Shown: positions 9,273-19,427 of the stretch, piece by piece
How positions within the stretch are numbered: the first letter of the stretch is position 1
How the letters are laid out: each line of letters starts with the position of its first letter
Assembly: GCF_000172795.2 (NCBI RefSeq)
Contig: NZ_CP020947.1
Location: forward strand, 1,243,001 to 1,307,000
DNA: 64,000 nt
Reading direction: 5' to 3'
DNA from: Rhizobium sp. CIAT894
Lineage (GTDB): Bacteria; Pseudomonadota; Alphaproteobacteria; Rhizobiales; Rhizobiaceae
Position numbers and translations under genes: made by a program
Notes under the pieces: model-generated
Databases searched by the model: none
The model's input: the letters and a program-made list of their open reading frames with translations, nothing else
Told to the model about the DNA's origin: nothing

Positions 9273-9640
9273 TCACCCCTGCCGACATCGTTGCCGTCGC
9301 ATCTTCGGCCGCCCTCATCATCCTCGGCCTGGCGCTGATTCTGACCGTCTGGCGCGTTGTTGCCGGCCCGACCTTGCCGGACCGGATCCTCGCTCTCGAT
9401 ATGCTGACCGGCATATCAATCGGCCTCATCGCCGTCATTGCGGTCAAGACAGGCTTTTCGCTCTATATCGATATCGCCATCTCGCTCGGCCTCGTCGGCT
9501 TCCTGGCGACCGTCGCCTTCGCCCGATTCGTGCTGTCGCGCGGCAGCATCAAATCGCCGGCGCCCACATCTCCGGCAAAGGCCAGTTCTTCGACAAAGGC
9601 CAGTGCAAAAAAGCGTCACGGAGGAGGGAGGAAGCGATGA
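9269..9640 (+). CDS. mnhF: Mrp/Mnh antiporter subunit F
   Basis: 123 residues from a GTG that overlaps the mnhE stop (GTGA). Three helices; the segment [18 protein letters not shown] is the MnhF signature. The C-terminal 30 residues are a Ser/Lys/Arg-rich extension ([20 protein letters not shown]) beyond the usual family length of about 90; this basic tail is probably cytoplasmic. It has no counterpart I recognise in other MnhF proteins. Confidence 0.93.
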   Translation: MITPADIVAVASSAALIILGLALILTVWRVVAGPTLPDRILALDMLTGISIGLIAVIAVKTGFSLYIDIAISLGLVGFLATVAFARFVLSRGSIKSPAPTSPAKASSSTKASAKKRHGGGRKR

Positions 9641-9969
9641 TGGATTATATCCTCGCTGCCGTCGCCGCTCTGCTGCTGATATCAGGCGCGCTCTTTGCGC
9701 TTTCGGCGGCGATCGGCCTGCTCAGGCTGCCCGATCTCTATACGCGCATGCACGCGGCCTCCAAGGTGGGAACGGTCGGCTCCGGCCTGCTGCTGCTTGC
9801 CGCCGGCCTCTATTCGCAGGACCTGGCGATTCTCGCCCGCGCCATTGCCGGCTTCGTTTTTCTGTTGCTGACGGCGCCGGTCTCCGCCCATCTGCTGGCG
9901 AGAGCCGCCCACCTTTCGGGATATCAGCTCGGCGCCGTCTCGGTGCGCGACGATCTCGGCAAGCGCTGA
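9637..9969 (+). CDS. mnhG: Mrp/Mnh antiporter subunit G
   Basis: 110 residues with three helices and the signature [20 protein letters not shown]. Overlaps the mnhF stop by 4 nt; a second in-frame ATG follows at 9640. It is the last gene of the operon. The complete A-G set means this locus should encode a functional antiporter by itself. I see no clear terminator after it. Confidence 0.95.
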   Translation: MMDYILAAVAALLLISGALFALSAAIGLLRLPDLYTRMHAASKVGTVGSGLLLLAAGLYSQDLAILARAIAGFVFLLLTAPVSAHLLARAAHLSGYQLGAVSVRDDLGKR

Positions 9970-10099
9970 GCCTATGCCGTTTCGCTGCTTTACCAGATTT
10001 ATGCAAAACTTATGCACAGGAAGCTGTGAGTAAAGCTTGCCCAAGCGTGCCTTAATTCTTCATCCGTCATTTTTTCTCAAGAAAAACGACAAATAATAA

Positions 10100-10164
10100 T
10101 TGGCCTTTTGGCCAAACGATGCTATTTGAAAATGCAAGTAGAGTTCTGATTGTGAATTACAATC
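10100..10164 (+). promoter_or_regulatory. Inverted repeats in the long rosR upstream region
   Basis: The 439-base gap 9970-10408 has no plausible gene. It is AT-rich for this genome and holds two inverted repeats: TTGGCC-TTTT-GGCCAA (10100-10115) and GATTGT-GAATT-ACAATC (10148-10164). Ros/MucR proteins are known to repress their own genes through AT-rich dyads in long leaders, so these are candidate autoregulatory sites. The leader from here to the rosR start is about 245-300 nt. That the repeats bind RosR is inference. Confidence 0.45.
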
Positions 10165-10408
10165 GTACTGCTTCCAAGTCCCTCAGTTTTGATTTTTCAT
10201 GTCTAACTGAGGCCATCGCCTGGGGCATGACGTAGTGGTTTGCAGTCAGGCAGTATAAGAACAGGTCTCGCTCTTCGGAATCTAGGGGTGGATTTCGCGT
10301 TTTTCGAAACAGAAGGTCGCTTCCCGTGCTTTTGCTGTTCGCTTCTACGAGGCGGGTCTTTGGCGTGTCAGTCAAAGGCCGTTTGAGCATGCTAACAGGA
10401 GAAAAAAT

Positions 10409-10840
10409 ATGACGGATATGGCGACCGGCAATGCGCCGGAGCTGCTTGTGGAACTGACGGCCGACATCGTCGCGGCTTATGTCAGCAACCATGTTGTCCC
10501 GGTCAGCGACCTGGCTAATCTGATTTCCGACGTGCACTCGGCACTGAGCAACACGTCCGTACCGCAGCCTGCTGCGGCTGTCGTCGAAAAGCAGAAGCCT
10601 GCAGTTTCTGTCCGCAAGTCCGTACAGGACGAGCAGATCACGTGTTTGGAATGCGGCGGCAACTTCAAGTCCCTCAAGCGTCACCTGATGACCCATCACA
10701 GCCTCTCGCCGGAAGAATACCGCGAGAAGTGGGACCTGCCGACCGATTACCCGATGGTCGCGCCCGCTTATGCCGAAGCGCGTTCGCGCCTGGCAAAGGA
10801 GATGGGCCTTGGCCAGCGCCGCAAGCGCGGCCGCGGCTGA
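10409..10840 (+). CDS. rosR: Ros/MucR-family zinc-finger transcriptional regulator RosR
   Basis: 143 residues, the exact size class of rhizobial RosR/MucR. These proteins control exopolysaccharide synthesis, motility and symbiosis. The N-terminal half carries the dimerisation motif [15 protein letters not shown]. The zinc finger is C79-x2-C82-x9-H92-x3-H96 in [20 protein letters not shown], followed by the conserved [20 protein letters not shown]. The C-terminus is basic (GQRRKRGRG). The start follows AGGAG (10398-10402). A strong terminator stands 22 nt after the stop, so it is monocistronic. MucR would be an equivalent name; the two are orthologous across rhizobia. Confidence 0.93.
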   Translation: MTDMATGNAPELLVELTADIVAAYVSNHVVPVSDLANLISDVHSALSNTSVPQPAAAVVEKQKPAVSVRKSVQDEQITCLECGGNFKSLKRHLMTHHSLSPEEYREKWDLPTDYPMVAPAYAEARSRLAKEMGLGQRRKRGRG

Positions 10841-10861
10841 GCTTTCGAAAGTATCGACGTC

Positions 10862-10890
10862 AAAAGCCGGGTCTTGTGCCCGGCTTTTTT
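10862..10890 (+). terminator. Rho-independent terminator of rosR
   Basis: A ten-base-pair stem AAAAGCCGGG / CCCGGCTTTT with a 7-nt loop, ending in a run of six T. It begins 22 nt after the rosR stop codon. The A-run on the other side could also serve opposite transcription. The following bases to 11113 (273 nt before the sufE end) hold no gene that I can support. Confidence 0.9.
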
Positions 10891-11113
10891 GTGTGCCGTT
10901 TCAAAGCGATGACAATAATCACTCAGTATTTCGCGCCGCCGAAAATGATTCGAGCGGGCGCTCGGGATAATGTGAGCGATCCCCATCTTACGCTTTGCCG
11001 GCGGGCTTCGAATGGCTGCTATACTATGAGCAGGCGATAATATACTCGATTCGGCAGGAGCGCTTTCCGAATCGATTGGCCGGCCTCTCAAAGTCGATCG
11101 GCTGCGCTCGCGT

Positions 11114-11536
11114 TCAGGCCGCGGCTCGAACCCTGGCTTCTTCCCGGATCCTGTTGACCATCGACCGCAGCCCGTTCGAACGCTGCGATGACAGGTTCTC
11201 CACCAGGCCGATCTTCGAGAAAATCTCGAAGGCATCGAGACTGGCGATCTCGGCTGCCGTCTTGCCTGAATAGGTGGCAAGCACGATGGCGACAAGGCCG
11301 CGCACGATATGGGCGTCGGAATCACCCTCGAACTCCATGACGGGGTTATCGGGATTGCCGGTCGCATGGGTCACCAGCCACACCTGGCTGGCGCAGCCCA
11401 TCACCTTGTTTTCGGAGGTGCGCTTCTCCTCGGCGAGCTCCGGCAGCGCCTTGCCGAGTTCGATGACATAGCGGTATCGGTCTTCCCAATCGTCCAGGAA
11501 GGTGAAGTCGTCGATGATCTGGTCGAGGGATGCCAT
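11114..11536 (-). CDS. sufE: SufE-family sulfur acceptor protein
   Basis: 140 residues. SufE takes persulfide sulfur from the cysteine desulfurase SufS and passes it to the SufBCD scaffold for Fe-S cluster assembly. The acceptor cysteine is C48 in NKVMGCASQVWL, and the family motif VRGLVAIVLATYSGKTAAEI follows. The ATG at 11536 with GAAAGG upstream is preferred; an in-frame TTG at 11551 would add MKGFP. It stands alone here, away from any suf operon, which is usual in rhizobia. Confidence 0.92.
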   Translation of the reverse strand: MASLDQIIDDFTFLDDWEDRYRYVIELGKALPELAEEKRTSENKVMGCASQVWLVTHATGNPDNPVMEFEGDSDAHIVRGLVAIVLATYSGKTAAEIASLDAFEIFSKIGLVENLSSQRSNGLRSMVNRIREEARVRAAA

Positions 11537-11596
11537 GGGAAAGCCTTTCAATCTTACCAGTGCATATAGGTGAAAGACCCGCGGATTTGAACCGTT

Positions 11597-11680
11597 AAAG
11601 CAATTTCGGGAAAAGTGTGACGCGGTTTGTCAGGCAAAGCGCACAGCGGTTTTGCCAGGATTGCATCAATAGAGAAAGAA
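11597..11680. repeat. Diverged REP-like fragment
   Basis: The stretch contains AAAAGTGTG, GCGGTTT and CAGGCAAAGCGCACAGCGG, the same building blocks in the same order as the elements at 15212 and 22475 (AAGTGTGC, GCGGTT, GCCAGGCAAAGCG). It appears to be a decayed member of that family, without the flanking GCATGTCG/CGACATGC pair. It lies upstream of sufE. Confidence 0.4.
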
Positions 11681-11681
11681 A

Positions 11682-11710
11682 CGCCGTGAGGGATGGGCAT
11701 CCTCACGGCG
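11682..11710 (-). terminator. Terminator of the DUF5330 gene
   Basis: A perfect ten-base-pair stem CGCCGTGAGG / CCTCACGGCG with a 9-nt loop. Read on the minus strand it is followed by a T-rich tail (TTTCTTTCTC). It lies about 126 nt beyond the stop of the DUF5330 gene at 11836, in the right orientation for it. Confidence 0.7.
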
Positions 11711-11835
11711 CAGCAACATGCTGAAATTAAACAGGGCAGGCACGTCAGGCATGGGGCATTTCCGCGTCATGCGGACCACCGATGCAAGCTGGAAAAAATG
11801 GTACGGTTACGGGTGGGTGCCCGCCAGAAATTTCG

Positions 11836-12324
11836 TCAGATCGCCGGCTTCGGCGTCGGCAGCGGGATCGCGCCGGTCGCCACGGTCTGGGCTTCGTCAT
11901 CGACCGGCGGACGGTACGGCATCGGCTGGTTCAGCGCTGCCTTTGCTTCGCGCGCCTTCTCCTGAATGGCGGGCGCCGCCAGCGAAGGCATGTTAAGCGC
12001 GACCGGCGCCTGAGGTGCGGCGGGTTTTGCGGTCGTCGGCGCCTCGTCCTTGAACTGGCTGTCGAGAAGTTCGTAAGCGACGCGGGCGCCTTCACGGGCC
12101 CGGTAGCCAAGCGCAGTGATGGTTTCGGCGCCCTTGGTGCAGACCTCGGGTTTTTCCGAGCACATGCCCGTCAGATAGTCATAGGCGCCGCTTGCCGCCG
12201 TGTACGCGTCGGAAAGCTGCAGGTGCGGGCCGCCCGCCAGCGTGTCGGAACTCTCCGTGCTGAAGACGGACAGAAGCACGAGCACAAGGCCAAACCAGAA
12301 GGATCCTTTGATCAGAAACCACAT
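11836..12324 (-). CDS. DUF5330-type exported/anchored protein
   Basis: 162 residues. An N-terminal hydrophobic segment (MWFLIKGSFWFGLVLVLLSV) acts as signal anchor, followed by a helical domain with two cysteines (MCSEKPEVC) and a Pro/Ala-rich C-terminal tail (residues about 95-162). This matches the short rhizobial family annotated DUF5330. No enzymatic motif is seen. It is divergent from the membrane histidine kinase at 12774 with a 449-base gap between them. Function unknown. Confidence 0.75.
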   Translation of the reverse strand: MWFLIKGSFWFGLVLVLLSVFSTESSDTLAGGPHLQLSDAYTAASGAYDYLTGMCSEKPEVCTKGAETITALGYRAREGARVAYELLDSQFKDEAPTTAKPAAPQAPVALNMPSLAAPAIQEKAREAKAALNQPMPYRPPVDDEAQTVATGAIPLPTPKPAI

Positions 12325-12773
12325 TGTCGTTGCCCATCCTGTTTTCCCGTCCGGTTCTTGTCGCCGAATCAGGCCGGTTGTCCGGTGTTTTCACCCTACC
12401 GCCAAGTTGCGAATGCCGCTTTTCGAAACTCACGCGCATTTGCGGCAAATTTAGTTCAAATTTTAGCGATCGGCATTTGAGGGACATTTCAGTCGAATGC
12501 GAGCGATCGCCGTTAAACATCAGGGCAGCACCTGCTTGCAATTGCAGGGCTTTTGCCGGCTCGCCTTGCCACAGGAGTTAACGCAATGCTGAAATATGAG
12601 GAAAATCCGTCGCTTACCTGCTATTAACCACAAAAGGCAAAGAGCCTTCCAGATGCTTCAAAACGGGAATTCCGGCGGTTCCAAGCGGTGAACAGCGCTT
12701 TTGCCTTATCCTTTCTTTAAGTCGCCGGGGCCTATTGTCCGGATCGATAGACAGCCTTTTGGGCGGGTATTGC
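12325..12773. other. Divergent intergenic region, no gene seen
   Basis: 449 bases between the DUF5330 gene and the histidine kinase. No open frame with a credible product. It contains scattered TTAA-type AT islands (for example GTTAACGC near 12579 and ATTAACCAC near 12624). Promoters for both genes must lie here, but I cannot place them. Confidence 0.4.
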
Positions 12774-14286
<1,513 letters not shown>

Positions 14287-14315
<29 letters not shown>

Positions 14316-15210
14316 GGGAAGAAAGGGCCGGCAGCAGCCGGGCCTTCTGATCTCGGGCGCCGCCGCCCTGGGCGGCCTCAGCCTGCAGGGCGCATCCGTG
14401 CTCGGCGGTGTCATCGGCCGCAATCCATCGGTCGCCGGCGGCACGATCACCTTTGTCGTCATCTTCTCTTTCGTCGCCGCCAATGCGCTCTGGTATCAGC
14501 CAGGCCTCCATCCGCATCCGATTTTCCGCACCCGCGATCCACAGTCTCCGGCCGTGCTCGGCGCGCGTCGCCCGGCCGAGGAGCCGCAGGGCGACGTCAC
14601 CACCTTCCGGATCGAACGGCCGGAGGATGCCGCCGCCACCACCAATGCAACGCCGGTGCCTGCCGCGCCCGGCCAGCAGCCGAGCCAGCTTGTCATGGAT
14701 ATTCAGCAGCAGCTGGTGCGCCGCGGCCTCTATAACGGCATACCCGATGGCATCATCGGCCCGCGCACCAGTGCGGCCATCCTCTTCTTCGAGGAAACCG
14801 TCGGCATGGCCCAGACCGGCGATCCGACGCCGGAGGTGCTGGCGGCGCTGAAGATCGATGCATCGGGCCCTTCGACCGTGCCCGCCGAAAAGCCGCCCGA
14901 GGATGTGAGTTCGAAGGCGGCGGCGGAAGACCCGGTGGCAGCGGCGATCCGCAGCGCCGAAAAGACCGTCAAAACCGCTCCTTCGGCCGCAAAGCAGCTT
15001 CCATCGAGCGAGATCACCAATGTCGACCTGGTGCTGAAGATCCAGAAGGGTCTTTCCAACATGGCCTATGCCAATGTCGGCGTCGACGGTGTCGCCGGCG
15101 AGCAGACCCGCGCGGCCATCCGCCATTTTCAGAAGCACTACAATCTGCCCGAAAACGGCGAGCCGAACCAGGCGGTGCTGAAGAAACTCAAGGAAATCGG
15201 CGCGATTTAG
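14287..15210 (+). CDS. Membrane-anchored protein with two peptidoglycan-binding domains
   Basis: 307 residues. A basic N-terminus (MAARKRKSPKGRKGRQQPG) precedes a single hydrophobic anchor (ITFVVIFSFVAANALWY). Then come two PG_binding_1 modules: IQQQLVRRGLYNGIPDGIIG and, near the C-terminus, IQKGLSNMAYANVGVDGVAG with IRHFQKHYNLPENG. The linker is Ala/Pro/Lys-rich. A ribosome-binding site GAAGAGGGG sits before the ATG at 14287; the longer frame from 14260 is less likely. Overlap with the histidine kinase gene suggests co-expression, perhaps tying envelope state to that kinase, which is inference. Confidence 0.85.
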
Positions 15211-15211
15211 A

Positions 15212-15441
15212 GCATGTCGCGCAAAAGAGTGCAGCGGTTTTGCCAGGCAAAGCGTGAAGTGCTTTTGCCAGGCAAAGCGTGAAGTGCTTTTGCCAGGCAA
15301 AGCGTGAAGTGCTTTTGCCAGGCAAAGCGTGAAATGCTTTTGCCAGGCAAAGCGTGAAGTGCTTTTGCCAAGCAAAGCGTGAAATGCTTTTGCCGCAACG
15401 ACATGCGCAAGAGCAAAGAGCTGAAGCGCGAGACGCGCTTT
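15212..15441. repeat. REP-like element containing a six-fold 25-bp tandem repeat
   Basis: The outer ends GCATGTCG (15212-15219) and CGACATGC (15399-15406), then CAAAGAGCT and AAGCGCG, match the element at 22475. Inside, a 25-bp unit starting TTTTGCCAGGCAAAGCGTG is repeated at 15238, 15263, 15288, 15313, 15338 and 15363, with a degenerate seventh start at 15388. The copies differ at only one or two positions. Each unit holds the palindrome TTTGCC-A-GGCAAA. It fills the 307-base gap before the DUF1491 gene; no gene is seen. Confidence 0.9.
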
Positions 15442-15517
15442 GGAAACCACCCCTGCCATCTGGAACACCGCCAATCGCCGCATTGCCGTCGCTGGCCGCC
15501 CGGTCTATACCGCGCCG

Positions 15518-15862
15518 ATGAGATTACGCGCCGATATCTTCGTTTCCGCCCTGCTGCGCCGCGTCTTCGCCAGCGGCGATTTCGCTGCCGTCGAGAAGAA
15601 GGGGGCGGAGGAGGCGGGTGCGATTTTCATCCGCCAGCATTTCCGCGACGGCTTGGAAACGCTCTATGCGCCGGCGCCGCAGAGCGCCTTCGGTGAGGGT
15701 GAGGCCGGCGATCGCCTGTTCGAAATCCGCCTGTTGCGCAGCGATCCGGAAGCCGTGCGTGCCATGCTGGAGCGTGAACGCCGCTTCGACCCGGATCTGT
15801 GGATCGTCGAGCTGGAGGCAGAGGAATTGGGCGACATCATCCCGCTTGCGCGCGACGGCTGA
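15518..15862 (+). CDS. DUF1491 family protein
   Basis: 114 residues, cytoplasmic, matching DUF1491 in length and in the opening MRLRADIFVSALLRRV, the segment GAIFIRQHF and the ending ERRFDPDLWIVELEAE. The family is widespread in alphaproteobacteria and has no known function. The ATG at 15518 gives the family length; an in-frame TTG at 15440 would add a non-conserved stretch that runs into the repeat. It is convergent with the DUF2336 gene 27 bases away. Confidence 0.85.
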   Translation: MRLRADIFVSALLRRVFASGDFAAVEKKGAEEAGAIFIRQHFRDGLETLYAPAPQSAFGEGEAGDRLFEIRLLRSDPEAVRAMLERERRFDPDLWIVELEAEELGDIIPLARDG

Positions 15863-15889
15863 CGTGAAAAGACGCGCGGTGCCTTAAAC

Positions 15890-16876
15890 TCAGCGAGACC
15901 GCCGTCCGAGGACGCGCAGGTCGCGTGGCGCCGGCGCCTGATGGATGAAACGGTGGTTTGGCGTTTCCTGCGGGGCCGGCACATCAGGCACATCGGGCTT
16001 GTAGGTGTAGCGATCGGCGCGGCGCCAGGCGTCCACGCGTTCGTGGCATTCTTCCGGGTCGAGCGCATCGAGCACCATCCAGCCGCGTGTGACGTTGTGC
16101 TGCTGTTCGGCAAGATGCGGATAGAATTTCTCCAGCACGAAGACGGCGTCGAGAAAGCCCATGCCGAGGCTCGTCAGCGTGGTGGCGAGCTGCTGGCCGG
16201 AAAGATCGAGCATGATGCGCTCGGCAAGCCAGCGGCTTGCCGACAGCGCATCGGCAAGCGCGGTCGAAAAATGCATCGCCTCGCGCGAGCGGGCGAAGCG
16301 CACCAGCAAAGCCTCCTGGATGTCGGTGAGCGTGCGCAGGCCGAGCCTGTCTTCCTCTCTATGCCCGAGATGACCAGCCAGGCCGAGGATGCGTTCGCGC
16401 AGCGCCTCTTCATTGGCAATCCGCTGTTCTTCCAGCGCATCCGCCTCGTTGGTCTCCGTCGGCGCCGGCGCAAGCGGCACAGTCTGTGTTTCTGTGATCG
16501 GCGCCGACGCGGCCGCCGGCCGCGGCTGGGTCTGGCGAAGTGACACCAGCGCATCGATGACCTTCGGCGAAAGCGAATCGCGGCTGACGATCGCCTTGAC
16601 ATGCGCTGCACCCTGCATGCGCGCGATGGTAATCAGCGTGTCGTCTGCAATTGCCTTGGAGGCGGCAAGAAAAGGGGCGGCGATCTCGATCGGCTGGTTG
16701 CCGATGAACAGCGCCACAGCCGCCGGCATGTTCTCGCATTGGGAGAGTGCTGCGACCGCCTGGCGCTTGGCCTCGTCGGAGGAGGCCTGGAAAAGCGGCA
16801 TGAAAAGCTCGGCAAATTGGCGCAGCTCGGACCGTGTCGGATGCGACAGGTTCTCGAAACTGCTGACAGTCGCCAT
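15890..16876 (-). CDS. DUF2336 domain protein
   Basis: 328 residues, helical and soluble. The N-terminal half (HPTRSELRQFAELFMPLFQA onward) has the heat-like helical layout of DUF2336, with VALFIGNQPIEIAAPFLAAS and DTLITIARMQGAAHVKAI. A Pro/Ala/Thr linker (about residues 125-150) leads to a second helical domain. The start is the ATG at 16876 after AAAAAGGACG; the frame is open upstream but that part has no family similarity. Function unknown; the family is common in alphaproteobacteria that use PleC/DivK-type signalling. Confidence 0.85.
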   Translation of the reverse strand: MATVSSFENLSHPTRSELRQFAELFMPLFQASSDEAKRQAVAALSQCENMPAAVALFIGNQPIEIAAPFLAASKAIADDTLITIARMQGAAHVKAIVSRDSLSPKVIDALVSLRQTQPRPAAASAPITETQTVPLAPAPTETNEADALEEQRIANEEALRERILGLAGHLGHREEDRLGLRTLTDIQEALLVRFARSREAMHFSTALADALSASRWLAERIMLDLSGQQLATTLTSLGMGFLDAVFVLEKFYPHLAEQQHNVTRGWMVLDALDPEECHERVDAWRRADRYTYKPDVPDVPAPQETPNHRFIHQAPAPRDLRVLGRRSR

Positions 16877-17191
16877 CAATACCACGTCCTTTTTCCTGAC
16901 GGCCAAGGGGCCTTCTAGGTCTCGAAACCGGTCACGCACACGAACACCCCGAAAACGCCGAACCAAGGGGAACCACGGGTCGATATGCGTTGGCGGGACG
17001 CATGCCGGACCACGTCGGTTATGAACAAATCCTACACCGGTAGGGTTAATGCATGCTGAAGATTTTATTAAAATGCACCAGAAATATACACGCAAGACGT
17101 GTCGCGATTTGATGGGCCGGCAATATAAAATTGCCTGCTGGAGCATCGGCGCTGCTGCGATTGTTTATCGCTGATATGACGGTTGAAAAGG

Positions 17192-17398
17192 TCAGGTGGC
17201 CTTGCGATCGTGTAACGCATGCAGCAGCGTTTCGCGGCTGTCGTGACCGGCCTGATAAAGGTCGAGTGCTGCGGATACCGCAAACTGGGCCTCGGCGCTC
17301 TTGATGTCGACGTGCTGTTCCACGCACCAGGCATCGAGCGCACTGCGTAGCACGTCGAGATCTTCAGGCGAGAAAGATGAATTCACCAGCAAAGACAC
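17192..17398 (-). CDS. Small conserved-looking helical protein (paralogue of 27844-28155)
   Basis: 68 residues from a GTG placed well behind GCGGAGGA; the open frame continues upstream but has no site. The sequence DLDVLRSALDAWCVEQHVDI and FAVSAALDLYQAGHDSRETL aligns with the protein at 27844-28155 (DLDMLQGVLDA, FNVAAVLLIRLFQEGVTSPA), so two related small proteins are present. Two to three amphipathic helices are expected, no signal peptide, no known motif. Function unknown. Confidence 0.7.
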   Translation of the reverse strand: MSLLVNSSFSPEDLDVLRSALDAWCVEQHVDIKSAEAQFAVSAALDLYQAGHDSRETLLHALHDRKAT

Positions 17399-17958
17399 AG
17401 CGGTGTCCTCCGCATTCCGGCAAGAGCGTGGAAAATCCGCAATCGGCGGAAGATCCGCTGTCGACCGGCGCCCGGAAACGGTGATCGACGAGAGCAACCA
17501 TACGCGCATTCGATTTGGTCGCAATTAAATATTTTCATGAAGTATTTCTGCAACACTCGCCATTTTGCCGCAGCTAATTCGCTTGGGTCTCCCGCAACTA
17601 CATGATTTGTCTTTGATTTTATACGCTGGCCCGCATCTGGTGCTTTGCACGAGCGGCATGAAACCAAATCAACTCTCCGCGCGTTACAGGGAAAGTGACG
17701 TGAACTGTATTTGGCATCTGCTGAACATTAGTAAACTGTTAACTGTCATCTGTCTCAATTCGGATAGGAACGACGCGATTTGAGTAACTGGATCGTTGAA
17801 ACTCCTGATCACGGTATTTCAATCTGGTGCCGTGGGAAAGGCGCGAATGCCCTCGGTCCGGCAATCCCGGCACCGCAGGACGCGCCGGCCCGCACATTGG
17901 CGGGCAGGGTGAAATCCATCGCAAGTTCATCCGTCTCGGGCAGTGCATGGAGACGAGC
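17399..17958. other. Intergenic stretch with no confident gene
   Basis: About 560 bases, AT-rich for this genome between 17520 and 17780. A TTG-started frame at 17780-17968 (62 codons, beginning MSNWIVETPDHG) has a weak GGA upstream and overlaps the next small gene; I do not call it. Promoters for the flanking divergent small genes are expected here. Confidence 0.4.
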
Positions 17959-18126
17959 ATGGCAATAGTAGTCGCATTGGCGGATCGGCTGCCGCGGGCG
18001 CCGCGTCGGCCGGACAAGGAGCCCCGCGAAGCCAAGATCCTGTGGTTCACCGGCGTCCGCTACGAGCGCTTGGTCGAGAGTCCGAAACGGCGTCGGGCGT
18101 CCGCGCCGCGCGTCAACAAGAAGTAA
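17959..18126 (+). CDS. Small basic protein, unknown
   Basis: 55 residues, MAIVVALADRLPRAPRRPDK..., ending KRRRASAPRVNKK. GGAGACGAG lies just before the ATG at 17959; an in-frame ATG at 17947 would add METS. It is rich in Arg/Pro/Lys with a central hydrophobic-aromatic patch (EAKILWFTGVRYERLV). No recognised domain; could be a nucleic-acid- or ribosome-associated peptide, but that is only suggested by charge. Convergent with the DUF1254-like gene. Confidence 0.55.
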   Translation: MAIVVALADRLPRAPRRPDKEPREAKILWFTGVRYERLVESPKRRRASAPRVNKK

Positions 18127-18140
18127 TCGCAGGCGCAACC

Positions 18141-18689
18141 TCAGCGGGCAGTGAATTGCTCGCAGCCGGCTCCCGTCAGGAAGTTTCGTGCCGCCTCATC
18201 GAAACTTGCCTGCGGCGCCAGCGTCCGCAGCACGGCATAACCGTCCGGCCGTGCCATCTCCACCAGGATCGCCTGCTGCAATTCCTGCGGCAGGTTCTTG
18301 CGCAGGTCGGTCAGCTGAATCGGACCTCCGGCCAGCACGTCGAGCGCGCCGCCGACCGACGTCCTGTCGTTCATGCTGAAGACCTCGTTGGAGGCGCTGT
18401 CGTAAATCGCGATGGACCAGAAAGGCACATTGCCCTTGGCGGTGAAATGCACCGGCGCATCCTCGACGTCGAAGGAGCAGACGGCGGTGCGCAGGAAGGG
18501 GTCGCCATTGGCAAGGCCTGCCTCGTCATACTGGTCGCCGAGCAGATAGAAATTGTTGAGGTCGCCCTCTGCCTCCACACGGGTCGCCGCATCCCTGCCG
18601 GTGAAATGCGGCAGCGACAGGATGATGACGAGGTGCAGCAGCGCTGCGCCGAAAAGCCCGGTCAGGATGGCGAAGAAGATCCTAAGCAT
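18141..18689 (-). CDS. Membrane-anchored DUF1254-like protein
   Basis: 182 residues: one N-terminal anchor (MLRIFFAILTGLFGAALLHL) and an exported domain. VPFWSIAIYDSASNEVFSMN resembles the beta-strand region shared by DUF1254 proteins. The gene overlaps the DUF1214-like gene by 8 nt, so they are made together. In many bacteria DUF1254 and DUF1214 occur as one larger protein; here they are two membrane-tethered pieces. Function unknown. The exact domain assignment is by memory of the family, not a search. Confidence 0.65.
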   Translation of the reverse strand: MLRIFFAILTGLFGAALLHLVIILSLPHFTGRDAATRVEAEGDLNNFYLLGDQYDEAGLANGDPFLRTAVCSFDVEDAPVHFTAKGNVPFWSIAIYDSASNEVFSMNDRTSVGGALDVLAGGPIQLTDLRKNLPQELQQAILVEMARPDGYAVLRTLAPQASFDEAARNFLTGAGCEQFTAR

Positions 18690-19269
18690 TGCCGCATCCG
18701 GTCTTGGTGAGCTTCGGCATGGCGAGGTCGATCACCCCGGAACTGCCGGCAGTCGGTGTGTCGAACAGCGTCAGCACCAGCCGGAAGGTTCCGGCCTGCG
18801 GCAAGGCCAGCCAGTTGCCCGGCTGCGCGGCGGCGGAGATGTCGATCGAGAAGCTGCTGTCGGGCTGACGCAGCACCGTCCAGGAATTCAGCGCCGAGGG
18901 AAGCCCGCTCTTCACCGCCGCCGGATTGCCGCCATTGTCGGCGGTAAAGAGGGTCCACAGCCGGGCAGGCGGCGTCTGCCCGCTGATGCGGTAGCGGCAG
19001 CCGGCATTCAGCCGCGCCCCATCGTCATCGACGCTCGCCGTAAAGGTCAGACCCTCGGCGCTGCCATAAAGCAGCTTGCCGGCGCGCGCCCGGTGCGACT
19101 TGGCGTAGGGGTCGGCCTCGACCGTCTGCAGCGCCGGAAAAGCCTCCCAGGCGCCGAGCTTGATCGCTCCGAAACCCTGCGTCGCATCCAGCGCATACAG
19201 CGAAATCATGATCCCGCCGCCGAAGGCGACGATCAGCGTGATCAGGATGAAGAGGGGGAATCGAAACAC
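18682..19269 (-). CDS. Membrane-anchored DUF1214-like protein
   Basis: 195 residues. An N-terminal anchor (FPLFILITLIVAFGGGIMIS) precedes an exported beta-rich domain with RYRISGQTPPARLWTLFTAD, GNWLALPQAGTFRLVLTLFD and a C-terminal PKLTKTGCG, the DUF1214 pattern. First gene of a two-gene unit with the DUF1254-like gene downstream. The upstream 334 bases contain an inverted-repeat element and no gene. Confidence 0.75.
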   Translation of the reverse strand: MFRFPLFILITLIVAFGGGIMISLYALDATQGFGAIKLGAWEAFPALQTVEADPYAKSHRARAGKLLYGSAEGLTFTASVDDDGARLNAGCRYRISGQTPPARLWTLFTADNGGNPAAVKSGLPSALNSWTVLRQPDSSFSIDISAAAQPGNWLALPQAGTFRLVLTLFDTPTAGSSGVIDLAMPKLTKTGCGNA

Positions 19270-19427
19270 GTCAAGACCTTGGAAACCATATCAGATGAAG
19301 GGTTACCACTGATTCTGGCAGGGTGGAATGCCGGGCGACGACTTGGGACGTTGATTGATCCCCGGTTATATCCGCGAAGCGGTCATGCCGGGTGCGGCAA
19401 TAAGGCTGCCCGGTTGGCCTATCCAAG

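Noticed and set aside
10157..10699. 180-codon minus-strand frame over rosR
   Set aside because: Antisense to the zinc-finger gene and its leader, with no protein-like features.
15238..15406. Possible CRISPR array
   Set aside because: The 25-bp units are directly adjacent with no spacers and lie inside a REP-like element.
17780..17968. TTG-started 62-codon frame
   Set aside because: Weak ribosome-binding site, odd composition towards its end and overlap with the better-supported small gene at 17959.
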